Shown: one piece after another, positions 35,233 to 43,602 of the stretch
How the letters are laid out: every line of letters begins with the position of its first letter
Position numbering within the stretch: position 1 is the stretch's first letter
Source: CAJOIG01 sp051867595
Lineage (GTDB): Bacteria > Bacillota > Clostridia > Oscillospirales > Oscillospiraceae
Reading direction: 5' to 3'
Assembly (NCBI GenBank): GCA_051867595.1
Contig: JBJDYS010000003.1
Coordinates: 1-64,000 of the forward strand
Length of the DNA: 64,000 nucleotides
Notes under the pieces: model-generated
The model's input: the letters and a program-made list of their open reading frames with translations, nothing else
What the model was told of the DNA's origin: nothing
Database searches by the model: none
Translations under genes and position numbers: made by a program

Positions 35233-35274
35233 AGGGCCCTGTCACATTCCACCGGAACGGACAGGGCCCTACTT
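35233..35274. terminator. Hairpin between convergent units
   Basis: AGGGCCCTGT (35233-35242) pairs with ACAGGGCCCT (35261-35270) across an 18-base loop. T-runs are weak on both strands. It may end the rightward operon and also the leftward small gene at 35313-35369. Confidence 0.55.
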
Positions 35275-35312
35275 GATATCCTGAATTTTCATACGCATAT
35301 CCTCATATTCTC

Positions 35313-35369
35313 TTATTTGTGAGCGCAGATCTCAAAGTACTCCTCCAGGAACTTGCTGATCTTCTTCAT
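35313..35369 (-). CDS. Putative 18-residue peptide gene
   Basis: An ATG at 35369, 7 bases after a perfect AAGGAGGT, opens an 18-codon frame ending TAA. The peptide starts Met-Lys-Lys-Ile-Ser-Lys-Phe-Leu-Glu-Glu and ends with a single Cys near the C-terminus (Ile-Cys-Ala-His-Lys). It would form a charged amphipathic helix. A good promoter (TTTACT-N17-TATAGT) lies 35 bases upstream and nothing else on that strand follows before the hairpin at 35233-35270. Function unknown; it could be a signal peptide-type effector, a regulatory peptide or a toxin. Confidence 0.6.
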   Translation of the reverse strand: MKKISKFLEEYFEICAHK

Positions 35370-35404
35370 GGGTTTCACCTCCTTCGTTTTCCCTTTGTGT
35401 CTAT

Positions 35405-35433
35405 ACTATACCACGCGCTTTTATAATAGTAAA
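35405..35433 (-). promoter_or_regulatory. Promoter of the 18-residue peptide gene
   Basis: Minus-strand TTTACT (35433-35428), 17 bases, TATAGT (35410-35405), in a very AT-rich patch. Confidence 0.65.
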
Positions 35434-35513
35434 ATACTTCGTTTATTCGCTTAGTTATATTTTATTGATATGATAAAACCAGAACCCCTTTGGTCGTTCC
35501 GGGAAAAAACAGC

Positions 35514-35545
35514 TTGACATTTTATATAGAAACGCATAATATACT
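35514..35545 (+). promoter_or_regulatory. Promoter of the TRIC-AGCS operon
   Basis: TTGACA is perfect at 35514-35519. At 17 bases the -10 reads TAATAT (35537-35542), and TATACT at 35540-35545 is an alternative. Transcription should start near 35550. Confidence 0.65.
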
Positions 35546-35549
35546 GTCT

Positions 35550-35640
35550 ATATAGAGATGAATGTGAGCCGGGGGTATCCCGGCTGCAGAGACAGAGTAT
35601 CTATGGTACTCTGCTTTTTTTGTTATACGAGGATCTATTC
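35550..35640 (+). promoter_or_regulatory. Leader with internal terminator (attenuator or riboswitch candidate)
   Basis: The 5' leader folds into GCCGGG-GGTAT-CCCGGC (35568-35584) followed by CAGAGTA-TCTATGG-TACTCTG (35593-35613). GAGGA lies near 35629 and the ATG is at 35641. A premature terminator between promoter and gene implies conditional expression. The leader is too short for a glycine riboswitch or T-box and matches no consensus I know. Confidence 0.55.
35593..35621 (+). terminator. Intrinsic terminator inside the 5' leader
   Basis: A 7-bp stem with a 7-base loop, then C and seven T residues (35615-35621). It ends 19 bases before the start codon of the TRIC gene. Confidence 0.8.
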
Positions 35641-36294
35641 ATGTCGTGGTTTATCTTTGCTCTGGAGCTGATCGGCACCGCCGCATTTGCCGTGACCGGG
35701 GCCCTTCTGGCGGCGCGAAAACGCATGGACATTTTCGGCGTCTGCGTCATGGGGCTGGTTTCCGCCTGCGGAGGCGGCGTGCTCCGGGATGTGCTTCTGG
35801 GCGCGCTGCCGCCGGTGATGTTCCGGAAGCCGGTCTATGCGATCGTCGCCGTCCTGATTTCCGCGGTGGTGTTCCTGCCGCCGGTTCTTCGCCTGCTGAC
35901 AAAGCATGAGCGGGTATATGAGTCCGTCATGCTGGTCGCCGACGCGGTCGGGCTCGGTATTTTCACGGCGGTCGGCGTCACGGCCGCCATGGAACAGGGC
36001 TATGGGAATACCCGCTTTTTTGCGGTGTTCCTCGGCGTGGTCACCGGCGTCGGCGGCGGGATGCTGCGGGATATTATGGCCGGACTTCCGCCATATATTT
36101 TTGTAAAACACATCTACGCCTGCGCCTCGATTCTGGGCGCCCTGCTCTGCGTTTTGCTGTGGCGTCCTCTGGGGTCAACGGCGGCCGTGCTGCTGTGCTG
36201 CGGTGCGGTGAGCGTCATCCGGCTTCTGGCGGCGTATTTTCGCTGGAGCCTGCCGAAGTCGGCAATGCCGGAAGAAAAAGGAGGAACCGAATAA
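35641..36294 (+). CDS. TRIC/UPF0126 family membrane protein
   Basis: 217 residues, seven hydrophobic helices built as two three-helix repeats. The first repeat has Ala-Phe-Ala-Val-Thr-Gly-Ala and Gly-Gly-Gly-Val-Leu-Arg-Asp-Val-Leu-Leu-Gly; the second has Gly-Val-Thr-Ala-Ala and Gly-Gly-Gly-Met-Leu-Arg-Asp-Ile. Bacterial relatives are trimeric cation channels or putative amino acid (glycine-linked) transporters. The ATG at 35641 follows GAGGA. It is directly followed by the AGCS symporter gene. Confidence 0.9.
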   Translation: MSWFIFALELIGTAAFAVTGALLAARKRMDIFGVCVMGLVSACGGGVLRDVLLGALPPVMFRKPVYAIVAVLISAVVFLPPVLRLLTKHERVYESVMLVADAVGLGIFTAVGVTAAMEQGYGNTRFFAVFLGVVTGVGGGMLRDIMAGLPPYIFVKHIYACASILGALLCVLLWRPLGSTAAVLLCCGAVSVIRLLAAYFRWSLPKSAMPEEKGGTE

Positions 36295-37692
36295 ATGTTG
36301 GAGTGGATTGCAAACATCAATAAGGCCGTAAACGGCTTTATCTGGGGCGTACCGGCGATGATCTGCATCATCGGCGTCGGTCTGTATCTGAGTGCGGGAA
36401 CGGGGTTTGTCCAGATTCGGCGGTTCGGCTACGCCATCCGCAACACGCTCGGACGCATCTTTGACAAAAAGGACGCGGCCGACGGCGCGATGACGCCGTT
36501 TCAGGCGGTATGCACAGCGCTCGCCGGCACCGTCGGCACGGGCAATATCGCGGGCGTGGCCGGTGCGATCGCGCTGGGCGGCCCCGGCTCGGTGTTCTGG
36601 ATGTGGATCTCGGCGCTTCTCGGTATGTGCACCAAGTTCTCCGAGGTCGTGCTGGCGGTTCATTTCCGCGAAAAGAATGAGCATGGCGACTGGGTCGGCG
36701 GCCCGATGTACTACATAAAGAACGGCCTTTCCAAGAAGTGGCACTTCCTCGCGGTGCTGTTTGCGATTTTCGGCGTCCTCGCGGTGTTCGGCACGGGCAA
36801 CGCGACGCAGGTCAACACCATCGTTACCGCGCTGGATTCGGCGCTGATGAACTACCATCTCATCAGCGACGAAAACGTCTCGCTGTTCAACCTCATCGTG
36901 GGCATCGTCATCACGATCTGCGTGGGTCTCGTTCTGCTGGGCGGCATCAAGCGCATCGGCAGCTTCACGGAAAAGCTCGTGCCGTTCATGGCGCTGCTTT
37001 ATATTATCCTGTCCCTGGGCGTGGTGATCTTCCATATCCGGAGCATCCCGGCGGTGCTGGGCTCCATTTTCCAGGGCGCTTTCCAGCCGAGAGCCGTGAC
37101 CGGCGGCATCATCGGCTCGCTCTTCATCAGTATGCGGCGCGGCGTTTCCCGCGGCATTTTCTCGAACGAGGCCGGTCTCGGCACGGGCTCGATCGCGCAC
37201 GCCTCCGCGGATACCGGCTCGCCGGTGCGGCAGGGCCTTTTCGGCATCTTTGAGGTGTTCATGGACACCATCGTCATCTGCACGCTGACGGCGCTCGTCA
37301 TCCTGTGCAGCGGCACCCCTGTCGTCTATGGCGAGGCGGCCGGTGCGGATCTCACGATCGCCGGTTTCACGGCGTCGTACGGAAAGTGGATCTCCGTGTT
37401 CACGGCGGTAGCTCTCATATGCTTCGCCTTTTCCACCATCATCGGCTGGGGCCTGTATGGCGCGCGCTGCGCGGAGTTCCTGTTCGGTTCGCGGATCATC
37501 CGTCCGTTCATGGTCGTGTATTCGCTCGTGTCCATTCTGGGCGCGACGGTCGATCTCGGCCTGCTGTGGGAGATCTCGGACACCTTCAACGGCCTGATGG
37601 TCATTCCGAACCTCATCGCCGTGTTCCTGCTCTCGGGTACGGTGTTCCGGCTGTCGAAGGAATACTTCTCAGCCCTTCCGGCCCGCAAATAA
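36295..37692 (+). CDS. Sodium:alanine/glycine symporter (AGCS family)
   Basis: 465 residues, about 11 membrane helices. The family signature Gly-Thr-Val-Gly-Thr-Gly-Asn-Ile-Ala-Gly-Val (near 78-88), Gly-Gly-Pro-Met-Tyr-Tyr-Ile and Ser-Asn-Glu-Ala-Gly-Leu-Gly-Thr are intact. It imports alanine or glycine with Na+. The start codon follows the TRIC stop with no gap, so the two are one operon. This pairing, with amino-acid-linked TRIC relatives, supports a shared small amino acid transport role. Confidence 0.95.
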   Translation: MLEWIANINKAVNGFIWGVPAMICIIGVGLYLSAGTGFVQIRRFGYAIRNTLGRIFDKKDAADGAMTPFQAVCTALAGTVGTGNIAGVAGAIALGGPGSVFWMWISALLGMCTKFSEVVLAVHFREKNEHGDWVGGPMYYIKNGLSKKWHFLAVLFAIFGVLAVFGTGNATQVNTIVTALDSALMNYHLISDENVSLFNLIVGIVITICVGLVLLGGIKRIGSFTEKLVPFMALLYIILSLGVVIFHIRSIPAVLGSIFQGAFQPRAVTGGIIGSLFISMRRGVSRGIFSNEAGLGTGSIAHASADTGSPVRQGLFGIFEVFMDTIVICTLTALVILCSGTPVVYGEAAGADLTIAGFTASYGKWISVFTAVALICFAFSTIIGWGLYGARCAEFLFGSRIIRPFMVVYSLVSILGATVDLGLLWEISDTFNGLMVIPNLIAVFLLSGTVFRLSKEYFSALPARK

Positions 37693-37699
37693 TACAAGA

Positions 37700-37730
37700 A
37701 GCAGACACCCGTTTGGGTGTCTGCTTTTTT
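37700..37730. terminator. Terminator between the symporter and the ADP-ribosyl hydrolase
   Basis: An 11-bp stem, AGCAGACACCC/GGGTGTCTGCT (37700-37710/37715-37725), with a GTTT loop and a six-T run on the plus strand. The minus strand has TTCTTG after the stem. Confidence 0.9.
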
Positions 37731-39804
37731 ATAGGCCGGCTTGAATATGAAAGCCTGACCAGCGGCTCTCCCCGCCGGTTTCGTGGCACACGCCCGCCAT
37801 ACCATAGCCGAAGCGGTCATCCTCCGCCGTCAGGACGGGCCGCCCGTCCACGCAGAGCGCAAGGACGTTCCCCTTGGCCGAGGCCGTGAGGTGATATACT
37901 CTTCCCGGCTTCCGCGCAAACGGCGCCGCGGCAAGCGCTGTCCGCTCGCCCGCCTCCCGGCGCACAATGCTCACGCCGCCCGAAGAAAAGCCCAGCGCGT
38001 AATACCGCCGGACGCCCTGTCCGCGCAGAAGCAGGCACGCACCGCCGGAGGCCTCCGCATCCGCTTCGACCGCCGTATCGCTCATGTAATAGTTTCCGGT
38101 GAACGCCTGTCCGACGCCCTCCGTGCGAAACACAAGCGTTCCGTCCTCCCACACGCCCTCGCCGTCGTTCGTCGAAAACGGCGTCGGTTCGCCGAACTCC
38201 ATGCCCTGCTTTGCGCCGTCGATGGTGTAATCCATCGCGCCGCGCACTGTGATGCGGTCGATAAAAACCTTGCCCCATGCCCAGGGCGGCTCATGCAGTT
38301 CCGCCTCAAAACGCCAGCCGAGCGCATGGGTGCGGTCGCCGCCGAGATCGGGGACAGCGAACGAGACCTCCGTCCATGCGCCCTCGGCAAGCACGGTCGG
38401 CGCAAGCACGATTCGCTCTCCCACCGCCCGGGTGACAAAGGGCGTGACCGTCACCGTTGCGGGCGCGGTCTGCTCGCTGCGAAGCCAGATCGTGACTGTC
38501 TGCCCCGGGTATACCCGCGGCGCGAACACCGGCTCATACCGCTCGCTCTCAAAATCCCCGCGCAGACAGCAGGCCCTGAACGTCAGCTCCGTCGGCGCGG
38601 GGTATTTGCCGTCCATCTGCATCTCCAGACAGCCCCGTCCCGTGCGGGCATACGCCGCATCGCGCCAGCGCAGCTCATAGCTCGCCTTATCCGACAGCTC
38701 CAGCCCGTGCGTCGAACCGGGAAACGCAAAATCAAAATCCAGCTCCCCGGGCCGGACTACAGCCCATGTCGGCACGGTTTCCCCGCGCAGGCGGCAGGCC
38801 GCCGAAGCCAGCTCCTTTGCAAAGGTCGGCACATCCAGCATATTCAGATAGCCCGAAACCGAGGACAGCACCACGCTGTCGTTGATCGGACGGCGGTACC
38901 GCTCCGGCAGGCCGTCGATGCCGTTCAGCACGCCCAGAATCGTCCCGACGCTGCTGGCATTGCAGTCGGTGTCAAACCCGCACATGACCGCGATCTCGAT
39001 GCTGCGGCCGAGGTCGCCGCCGCCATACAGCAGCGCGAGAAGGCAGATGCCCGCATTGGGCAGGATATGCCAGCCTCCGGGGTTTTCGATCGTCTGCTCC
39101 ACATAGTCGCGGCAGGCCCGGAAATCGTCCGGGTGCGCCGCATGAAAGGCGCGGACGTTTTCCACCACGCGCCGGTACGCGCAGTCCGCCGGAAGCTGCG
39201 TAAGCCCCGCGTCAATGACCGCGTCCACATCCGCCGCTTCAAAGGCCGCCGCCACTGCCGCCGCCATGAACGCCGCGCCGTGCAGCCCCTCCCCGTCATG
39301 GGAGACGGACGCCATCTTCCGGGCAAAATGCGCCGCTTTCTCCGGGTCACCGGGGCAGACAAGCCCCCAGGTGTCCACAAAAATCTGCCCGCCGATCTGC
39401 TCGGACGCCGTCCGGCCGTTGCGCTCCCTACAGCCCGATTCCGGGGCGGGGACACCGCGCTTGAGGTTCATAAACGCACGGTGCTCCGTGGACAGCTCCT
39501 CGCCGCCCCACCAGAACATCCCCTTGCCGCAGCGGGTATAGTTGAGCCAGGTCTCCCCGGCCTCTTCCGACGTGAAATCGAGGCCGCCGTGATCGGTCAG
39601 CGCCCGCACAAAAATCGCCGGGCCGTTCACATCGTCATCGGCCGGATGCGTTTTCTGCTCGCGCAGATAGCCCCGAATCTCTCCGAAATAGTCCCGCAGC
39701 CGCTCATAGGTCCACCAGGGATTCTCCACCGGCGCGCCGAGCCGCATACCGGCGTCCATGCCCAGCAGTCCCGCGTATATTTTTTCGATCGTTTTATCGT
39801 TCAT
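37729..39804 (-). CDS. ADP-ribosylglycohydrolase-family protein with C-terminal beta-sandwich extension
   Basis: 691 residues. The N-terminal half (about 1-330) is the helical ADP-ribosylglycohydrolase fold: Gly-Leu-Leu-Gly-Met-Asp-Ala-Gly near 12-19, Asp-Asp-Asp at 56-58, and Gly-Phe-Asp-Thr-Asp-Cys-Asn-Ala near 290, the Mg2+-binding Asp residues. The C-terminal half is beta-rich with many Trp and Tyr and looks like two jelly-roll modules of the kind seen in carbohydrate binding or glycosidases. No signal peptide, so cytosolic. It overlaps the nucleoside hydrolase gene end by 11 bases. It probably cleaves an N- or O-ribosyl bond in the imported substrate. Confidence 0.85.
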   Translation of the reverse strand: MNDKTIEKIYAGLLGMDAGMRLGAPVENPWWTYERLRDYFGEIRGYLREQKTHPADDDVNGPAIFVRALTDHGGLDFTSEEAGETWLNYTRCGKGMFWWGGEELSTEHRAFMNLKRGVPAPESGCRERNGRTASEQIGGQIFVDTWGLVCPGDPEKAAHFARKMASVSHDGEGLHGAAFMAAAVAAAFEAADVDAVIDAGLTQLPADCAYRRVVENVRAFHAAHPDDFRACRDYVEQTIENPGGWHILPNAGICLLALLYGGGDLGRSIEIAVMCGFDTDCNASSVGTILGVLNGIDGLPERYRRPINDSVVLSSVSGYLNMLDVPTFAKELASAACRLRGETVPTWAVVRPGELDFDFAFPGSTHGLELSDKASYELRWRDAAYARTGRGCLEMQMDGKYPAPTELTFRACCLRGDFESERYEPVFAPRVYPGQTVTIWLRSEQTAPATVTVTPFVTRAVGERIVLAPTVLAEGAWTEVSFAVPDLGGDRTHALGWRFEAELHEPPWAWGKVFIDRITVRGAMDYTIDGAKQGMEFGEPTPFSTNDGEGVWEDGTLVFRTEGVGQAFTGNYYMSDTAVEADAEASGGACLLLRGQGVRRYYALGFSSGGVSIVRREAGERTALAAAPFARKPGRVYHLTASAKGNVLALCVDGRPVLTAEDDRFGYGMAGVCHETGGESRWSGFHIQAGL

Positions 39805-40756
39805 ATCCGTTCCCGTCTGCATCCGCCCCCAGCAGGCGGAACAAATGCTTCTTATACGCCGCCGCATCGACGCGGGGACATATCCCGGCATTGGGCGCTC
39901 CGGCGCGGTCGATGCGGAAAAAGCCCCGCATCCCGCCGGGGGCCAGCTCGATCTCACAGCGGGCGGAGAAAACGTCCTCCATGATCTCCGGGTACAGCGC
40001 CGACGTCATCAACAGGCTGTCGATGACGCCGATGGTCTCGCCTCCGTAGTGCCGCTTCTGCCATGCCTGCATACTCCGAATGCAATCGGCGCAGAAACGC
40101 CCCGCCGGGTCGCCGCTTTCCCGCAGAGCCGCAAGCTCCGCGGGCGTGATCTCCGTCCCGCCGCGGGAGGCATCCAGCGTGACCCATACGGCCGGAATTC
40201 CGGAATCCAGCACGATCGCGGCCGCCTCCGGGTCAACGCCGACATTGTATTCCGCCGTGTCCGTCAGATTGCCCCGCCCGCTGACGGAGCCGCCCAGGAT
40301 CCAGAGCTTTTTGACATTCTCCGCCAGATGCGGCTCCAGAAGCAGCGCCATCGCGAGATTCGTCAGTGGGCCGATCGTCGCGATCTCCATCTCGCCCGGA
40401 TTTTCCATGACGAGGTCGATGATCGCGTCACAGGCGCGTTTGCTCTCCGCCGTCCGTGCCGGCTGCGGCAGATTCATGCCGCCGAGACCGTCCGGCCCGT
40501 GCACATCCAGCGCATAAAGCGCCTCCCGGCTCATCAGCGGACGCTCCATCCCCCCGTAGACCGGGGGCGCATACGTCCCCGCGGCCTCCTCTGCCAGCAG
40601 GGCGTTTTTGACGCAGAGGTCAAGCGGCAGATTGCCGCAGACCACGGTGACGGCCTCCACCTTCACAACATCCGTCGCCCGCAGTGCCTCCACCACGGCC
40701 CAGACATCGTCCGACCCTGTATCCGTGTCCACGATCAGACGGCGCAGCTCACTCAT
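39794..40756 (-). CDS. Nucleoside hydrolase (IunH family)
   Basis: 320 residues. The Ca2+-binding Asp-Thr-Asp-Thr-Gly-Ser-Asp-Asp is at 10-17, and Thr-Ile-Gly-Pro-Leu-Thr-Asn-Leu-Ala and Glu-Tyr-Asn-Val-Gly-x-Asp-Pro-Glu-Ala-Ala are intact. These enzymes split ribonucleosides into base and ribose. The usual C-terminal His for leaving-group activation is not evident, so specificity may be atypical. It lies 12 bases after the ABC ATPase gene and is coupled to the ADP-ribosylglycohydrolase gene. Confidence 0.93.
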   Translation of the reverse strand: MSELRRLIVDTDTGSDDVWAVVEALRATDVVKVEAVTVVCGNLPLDLCVKNALLAEEAAGTYAPPVYGGMERPLMSREALYALDVHGPDGLGGMNLPQPARTAESKRACDAIIDLVMENPGEMEIATIGPLTNLAMALLLEPHLAENVKKLWILGGSVSGRGNLTDTAEYNVGVDPEAAAIVLDSGIPAVWVTLDASRGGTEITPAELAALRESGDPAGRFCADCIRSMQAWQKRHYGGETIGVIDSLLMTSALYPEIMEDVFSARCEIELAPGGMRGFFRIDRAGAPNAGICPRVDAAAYKKHLFRLLGADADGNGYER

Positions 40757-40768
40757 TTTCCGCGCTCC

Positions 40769-41821
40769 TTATTCCGTATAGTATACGATGTCCTCCGGGC
40801 GGATGCGGACATGGACGTCCGCGCCGGCCGTCAGACGATCCGCCGCGATGCCGAGCATGGAAATATCCATATTCTGCTCGCCGAGACGGCCGATGAGCTT
40901 CCAGCTCAGGCCCGTGAACACCTTCTGGTCGAGATGGAAGGGGTTCGCGCCCTCCGCATCCGGCTCGCAGAGCTCAAAATACTCGCCGCGGACGGCCGCC
41001 CGGACGGAATCGCCCTCCTTTCCGCCGACATGGCGGATCGGGATGCGGATCGTGCCGTCCGTGATATACCACGCGCCGTTTTCGCAGGCGAGCCTGCCCG
41101 AGATAAGGTTTGCCTTGCCCATGAAGTCGGACGCAAACACCGTACGCGGACGGCTGTAAATGCTCCAGGGATCGCCCTCCTGCTCGATATTGCCCCCGTT
41201 CAGAAGGATGATCTTGTCCGACATCGTCAGCGCTTCCTCCTGATCGTGCGTGACAAACACCGTTGTGATGCCGACCTCCTGCTGGATGCTGCGGATCTCA
41301 TACTGCATCTCGCTGCGGATCTTGCGATCCAGCGCGGATAGTGGCTCGTCCAGAAGCAGGATATCCGGGCGCGTGACCAGCGACCGCGCCAGCGCCACAC
41401 GCTGCTGCTCGCCGCCGGAAAGCTGCGTCACCTTGCGCGAGCCGTAGCCGCCGAGCTTGACAAGCTCCAGCGCCTCCTCGACGCGCTCGTCGATCTCCTG
41501 CTTCGGCACCTTCTGCATTTTGAGGCCATAGCCCACGTTCTTCGCCACGTTCATCGAGGGAAACAGCGCGTAGTTCTGGAACACCAGCCCAATATCGCGC
41601 TTTTCCGGGCGCACCTTGGTGACGTCCCGGCCGTCCACCAGCACCTCGCCCTCGTCGGCGGTTTCCAGTCCGCAGATGATACGCAGGATCGTGCTCTTGC
41701 CGCAGCCGGACGGGCCGAGCAGGGACAGAAACTTCCCGCTCTCCACCGAAAAGCTGATGCCTTTGAGCACCTCATGGTCGCCGAAGTTCTTTCTCAGGTT
41801 TTTTACTGCCAATCCAGCCAT
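40769..41821 (-). CDS. ABC importer ATPase (PotA/FbpC-like)
   Basis: 350 residues. Walker A Gly-Pro-Ser-Gly-Cys-Gly-Lys-Ser-Thr at 36-44, Gln-Leu-Ser-Gly-Gly-Glu-Gln-Gln-Arg signature, Walker B Leu-Leu-Leu-Asp-Glu-Pro-Leu-Ser-Ala-Leu-Asp, and a C-terminal TOBE domain (about 275-350). It energises the importer encoded just upstream. Sequence resembles the spermidine/putrescine and Fe(III) group, but the neighbours point to a ribosylated substrate. Start 3 bases after the permease stop. Confidence 0.93.
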   Translation of the reverse strand: MAGLAVKNLRKNFGDHEVLKGISFSVESGKFLSLLGPSGCGKSTILRIICGLETADEGEVLVDGRDVTKVRPEKRDIGLVFQNYALFPSMNVAKNVGYGLKMQKVPKQEIDERVEEALELVKLGGYGSRKVTQLSGGEQQRVALARSLVTRPDILLLDEPLSALDRKIRSEMQYEIRSIQQEVGITTVFVTHDQEEALTMSDKIILLNGGNIEQEGDPWSIYSRPRTVFASDFMGKANLISGRLACENGAWYITDGTIRIPIRHVGGKEGDSVRAAVRGEYFELCEPDAEGANPFHLDQKVFTGLSWKLIGRLGEQNMDISMLGIAADRLTAGADVHVRIRPEDIVYYTE

Positions 41822-41824
41822 GCG

Positions 41825-42646
41825 TCAATCCCCTTTCTTTTTGCTGCCGCCGGACATCCCGAAGAGGCTGCCCGCGGAAAATCCCAATCGGGAGAAGATG
41901 ATGACGATCACCACCGCGACCAGAACGATGATCGCGGACAGCGCGTTCAGATCCGCCTGATAGCCGCTGCGGATGCGGGTAAACACCAGCGTCGGCAGCG
42001 TGTTGGAGCCGACCGGAACCAGATAATACTGCACAACGAAGTTGTTGAAGCACATAATCATCGCCATGATGCCGCCGGCCAGAATGCCCGGCAGAATACC
42101 CGGCAGCGTGATGTCAAAAAACACCCGCACGGGGCTTGCTCCGAGAAGGCGGGCCGCCGATTCCGGCGTCCGGTCCAGCTCCTGGAAGCGCCCGTTCACG
42201 AGAAGCACCACATACGGCAGCACGACGATGAGGTTGCCGAGAAACATCGTGACCATGCCGCGTCCCGAGCCGATGAACGAAAACAGAAGCAGCAGCGAGA
42301 TCGCGGTCACGAGCCACGGGATCATGATCGGAAGCTGCATCACGAAGTTGAACCGCGCCGCCCATTTGGGGGCGAAATACTGCAGGCCATACGCGCAGAG
42401 CGTTCCGAGGATGACCGCCGCAACGGTCACGAGAAACGAAAACCGCAGGCTGAACAGACAGGCCGGAAGCAGATTGCTCGTCGTAAACAGCGTCGTGTAC
42501 CACTTCGTCGTGAACACATACGGGAACATCCCGTACGCGGTCTCGTTGAAGGACATACCGATGATCGCGATGATGGGAATATACATGAACGCCAGCACGA
42601 TCCACAGACAGGCCAGCATCACGCGGCGAAAGGCCCTGCTCGTCAT
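41825..42646 (-). CDS. ABC importer permease 2 (PotC-like)
   Basis: 273 residues, six membrane helices. The cytoplasmic EAA-type loop reads Glu-Ser-Ala-Ala-Arg-Leu-Leu-Gly-Ala-Ser-Pro followed by Ile-Leu-Pro-Gly-Ile. It starts 4 bases inside the end of permease 1. The C-terminus has a Ser/Gly/Lys tail. Works as a heterodimer with permease 1. Confidence 0.92.
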   Translation of the reverse strand: MTSRAFRRVMLACLWIVLAFMYIPIIAIIGMSFNETAYGMFPYVFTTKWYTTLFTTSNLLPACLFSLRFSFLVTVAAVILGTLCAYGLQYFAPKWAARFNFVMQLPIMIPWLVTAISLLLLFSFIGSGRGMVTMFLGNLIVVLPYVVLLVNGRFQELDRTPESAARLLGASPVRVFFDITLPGILPGILAGGIMAMIMCFNNFVVQYYLVPVGSNTLPTLVFTRIRSGYQADLNALSAIIVLVAVVIVIIFSRLGFSAGSLFGMSGGSKKKGD

Positions 42647-43527
42647 TCTGCGTCACCTCCGATCGCTTTCTGCGCCCGATTCGCGGCCAGTTTCACGCAG
42701 GCCATAATGATGCTCAGGACGATCAGCAGCCCGCACGACAGCGCCGCGCCATAACCCATGTTCAGGGAGGTGGTATACTGCGTGTCGATCATGGCGCCGA
42801 CCATCGAGCCCTTTGCTCCGCCGACAAGACCCGGCTCCACGAAGCTGCCCGCCACCGGCACGAACACCAGCAGGATGCCGGAGAGAAGGCCCGGCAGGCT
42901 CATCGGGAATACGACGTTCAGAAACGTCTTGGCCTTGCCCGCGCCCAGGATCAGCGACGCCTGAATCAGGTCATCGCCGATGCCCTCCATGGAGGAATAC
43001 AGGCACAGGATCATGTACGGCAGGTATTCGTATGTCAGGACGAGCACGGTGGCCTTGTTCGTATAAAGCCAGGTCTGCACGCCGTGGATGCCGATCGCGT
43101 CGAGCGCCGTCAGCAGCAGTCCACCGCTCTGGATGAGGTTCATCATCGCGTAGATCAGCAGAAGCTGTGAGGTGAAAAACGGCAGGATGACGAGCATCAT
43201 GAATATGCTGCGGTTTTTCGGCCGGATGATCTTCGCGATCGCCCATGCCGACGGATAGGCCGCCGCGATGCAGATCACCGTCACCGTCAGCGCCGTGAGC
43301 AGGGATTTGCCCATCAGCCGCCAATAGGTATCGGACTCGAACATACGCGTGATGTTTTTGAATGTCCAGCCCGGCCATGGCTGCCCCGCGAACAGGTTGC
43401 GGTTCATGAAGCTGAAAACGATCAGCATGAACAGCGGGACGATCGTCAGGCACAGCAGCATCCCGGCGCTCGGCAGCGCCCACAGGCTGTTGGGATGCAG
43501 CCGGGTGCTTCGCTTTTTGGATCTCAT
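42643..43527 (-). CDS. ABC importer permease 1 (PotB-like)
   Basis: 294 residues, six membrane helices with a basic N-terminus (Arg-Ser-Lys-Lys-Arg-Ser). The EAA loop contains Leu-Ile-Gln-Ala-Ser-Leu-Ile-Leu-Gly-Ala-Gly-Lys. GAGGA lies before the ATG at 43527. It follows the binding-protein gene after a 75-base gap that holds a 12-bp hairpin. Confidence 0.92.
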   Translation of the reverse strand: MRSKKRSTRLHPNSLWALPSAGMLLCLTIVPLFMLIVFSFMNRNLFAGQPWPGWTFKNITRMFESDTYWRLMGKSLLTALTVTVICIAAAYPSAWAIAKIIRPKNRSIFMMLVILPFFTSQLLLIYAMMNLIQSGGLLLTALDAIGIHGVQTWLYTNKATVLVLTYEYLPYMILCLYSSMEGIGDDLIQASLILGAGKAKTFLNVVFPMSLPGLLSGILLVFVPVAGSFVEPGLVGGAKGSMVGAMIDTQYTTSLNMGYGAALSCGLLIVLSIIMACVKLAANRAQKAIGGDAE

Positions 43528-43555
43528 TCTCCGTCCTCCCCGATTTCAATATGGG

Positions 43556-43588
43556 AAATGCCGCCGAAAGGGCGTCTCGGCGGCATTT
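43556..43588 (-). promoter_or_regulatory. Hairpin between binding protein and permease genes
   Basis: A 12-bp perfect stem, AAATGCCGCCGA/TCGGCGGCATTT, with a 9-base loop. It sits right after the binding-protein stop on the minus strand. It probably protects that mRNA end or partly terminates, so that binding protein exceeds permease. Confidence 0.65.
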
Positions 43589-43602
43589 AAATGATGGGTG
43601 TA

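Noticed and set aside
35550..35621. Glycine riboswitch upstream of the TRIC-AGCS operon
   Set aside because: Expected from gene context, but the leader is only about 70 bases before the T-run and lacks the conserved glycine aptamer core. Recorded instead as an unassigned attenuator.
37783..39984. 733-codon open frame opposite the ADP-ribosylglycohydrolase gene
   Set aside because: Arg/His-rich reverse frame with no domain signature.
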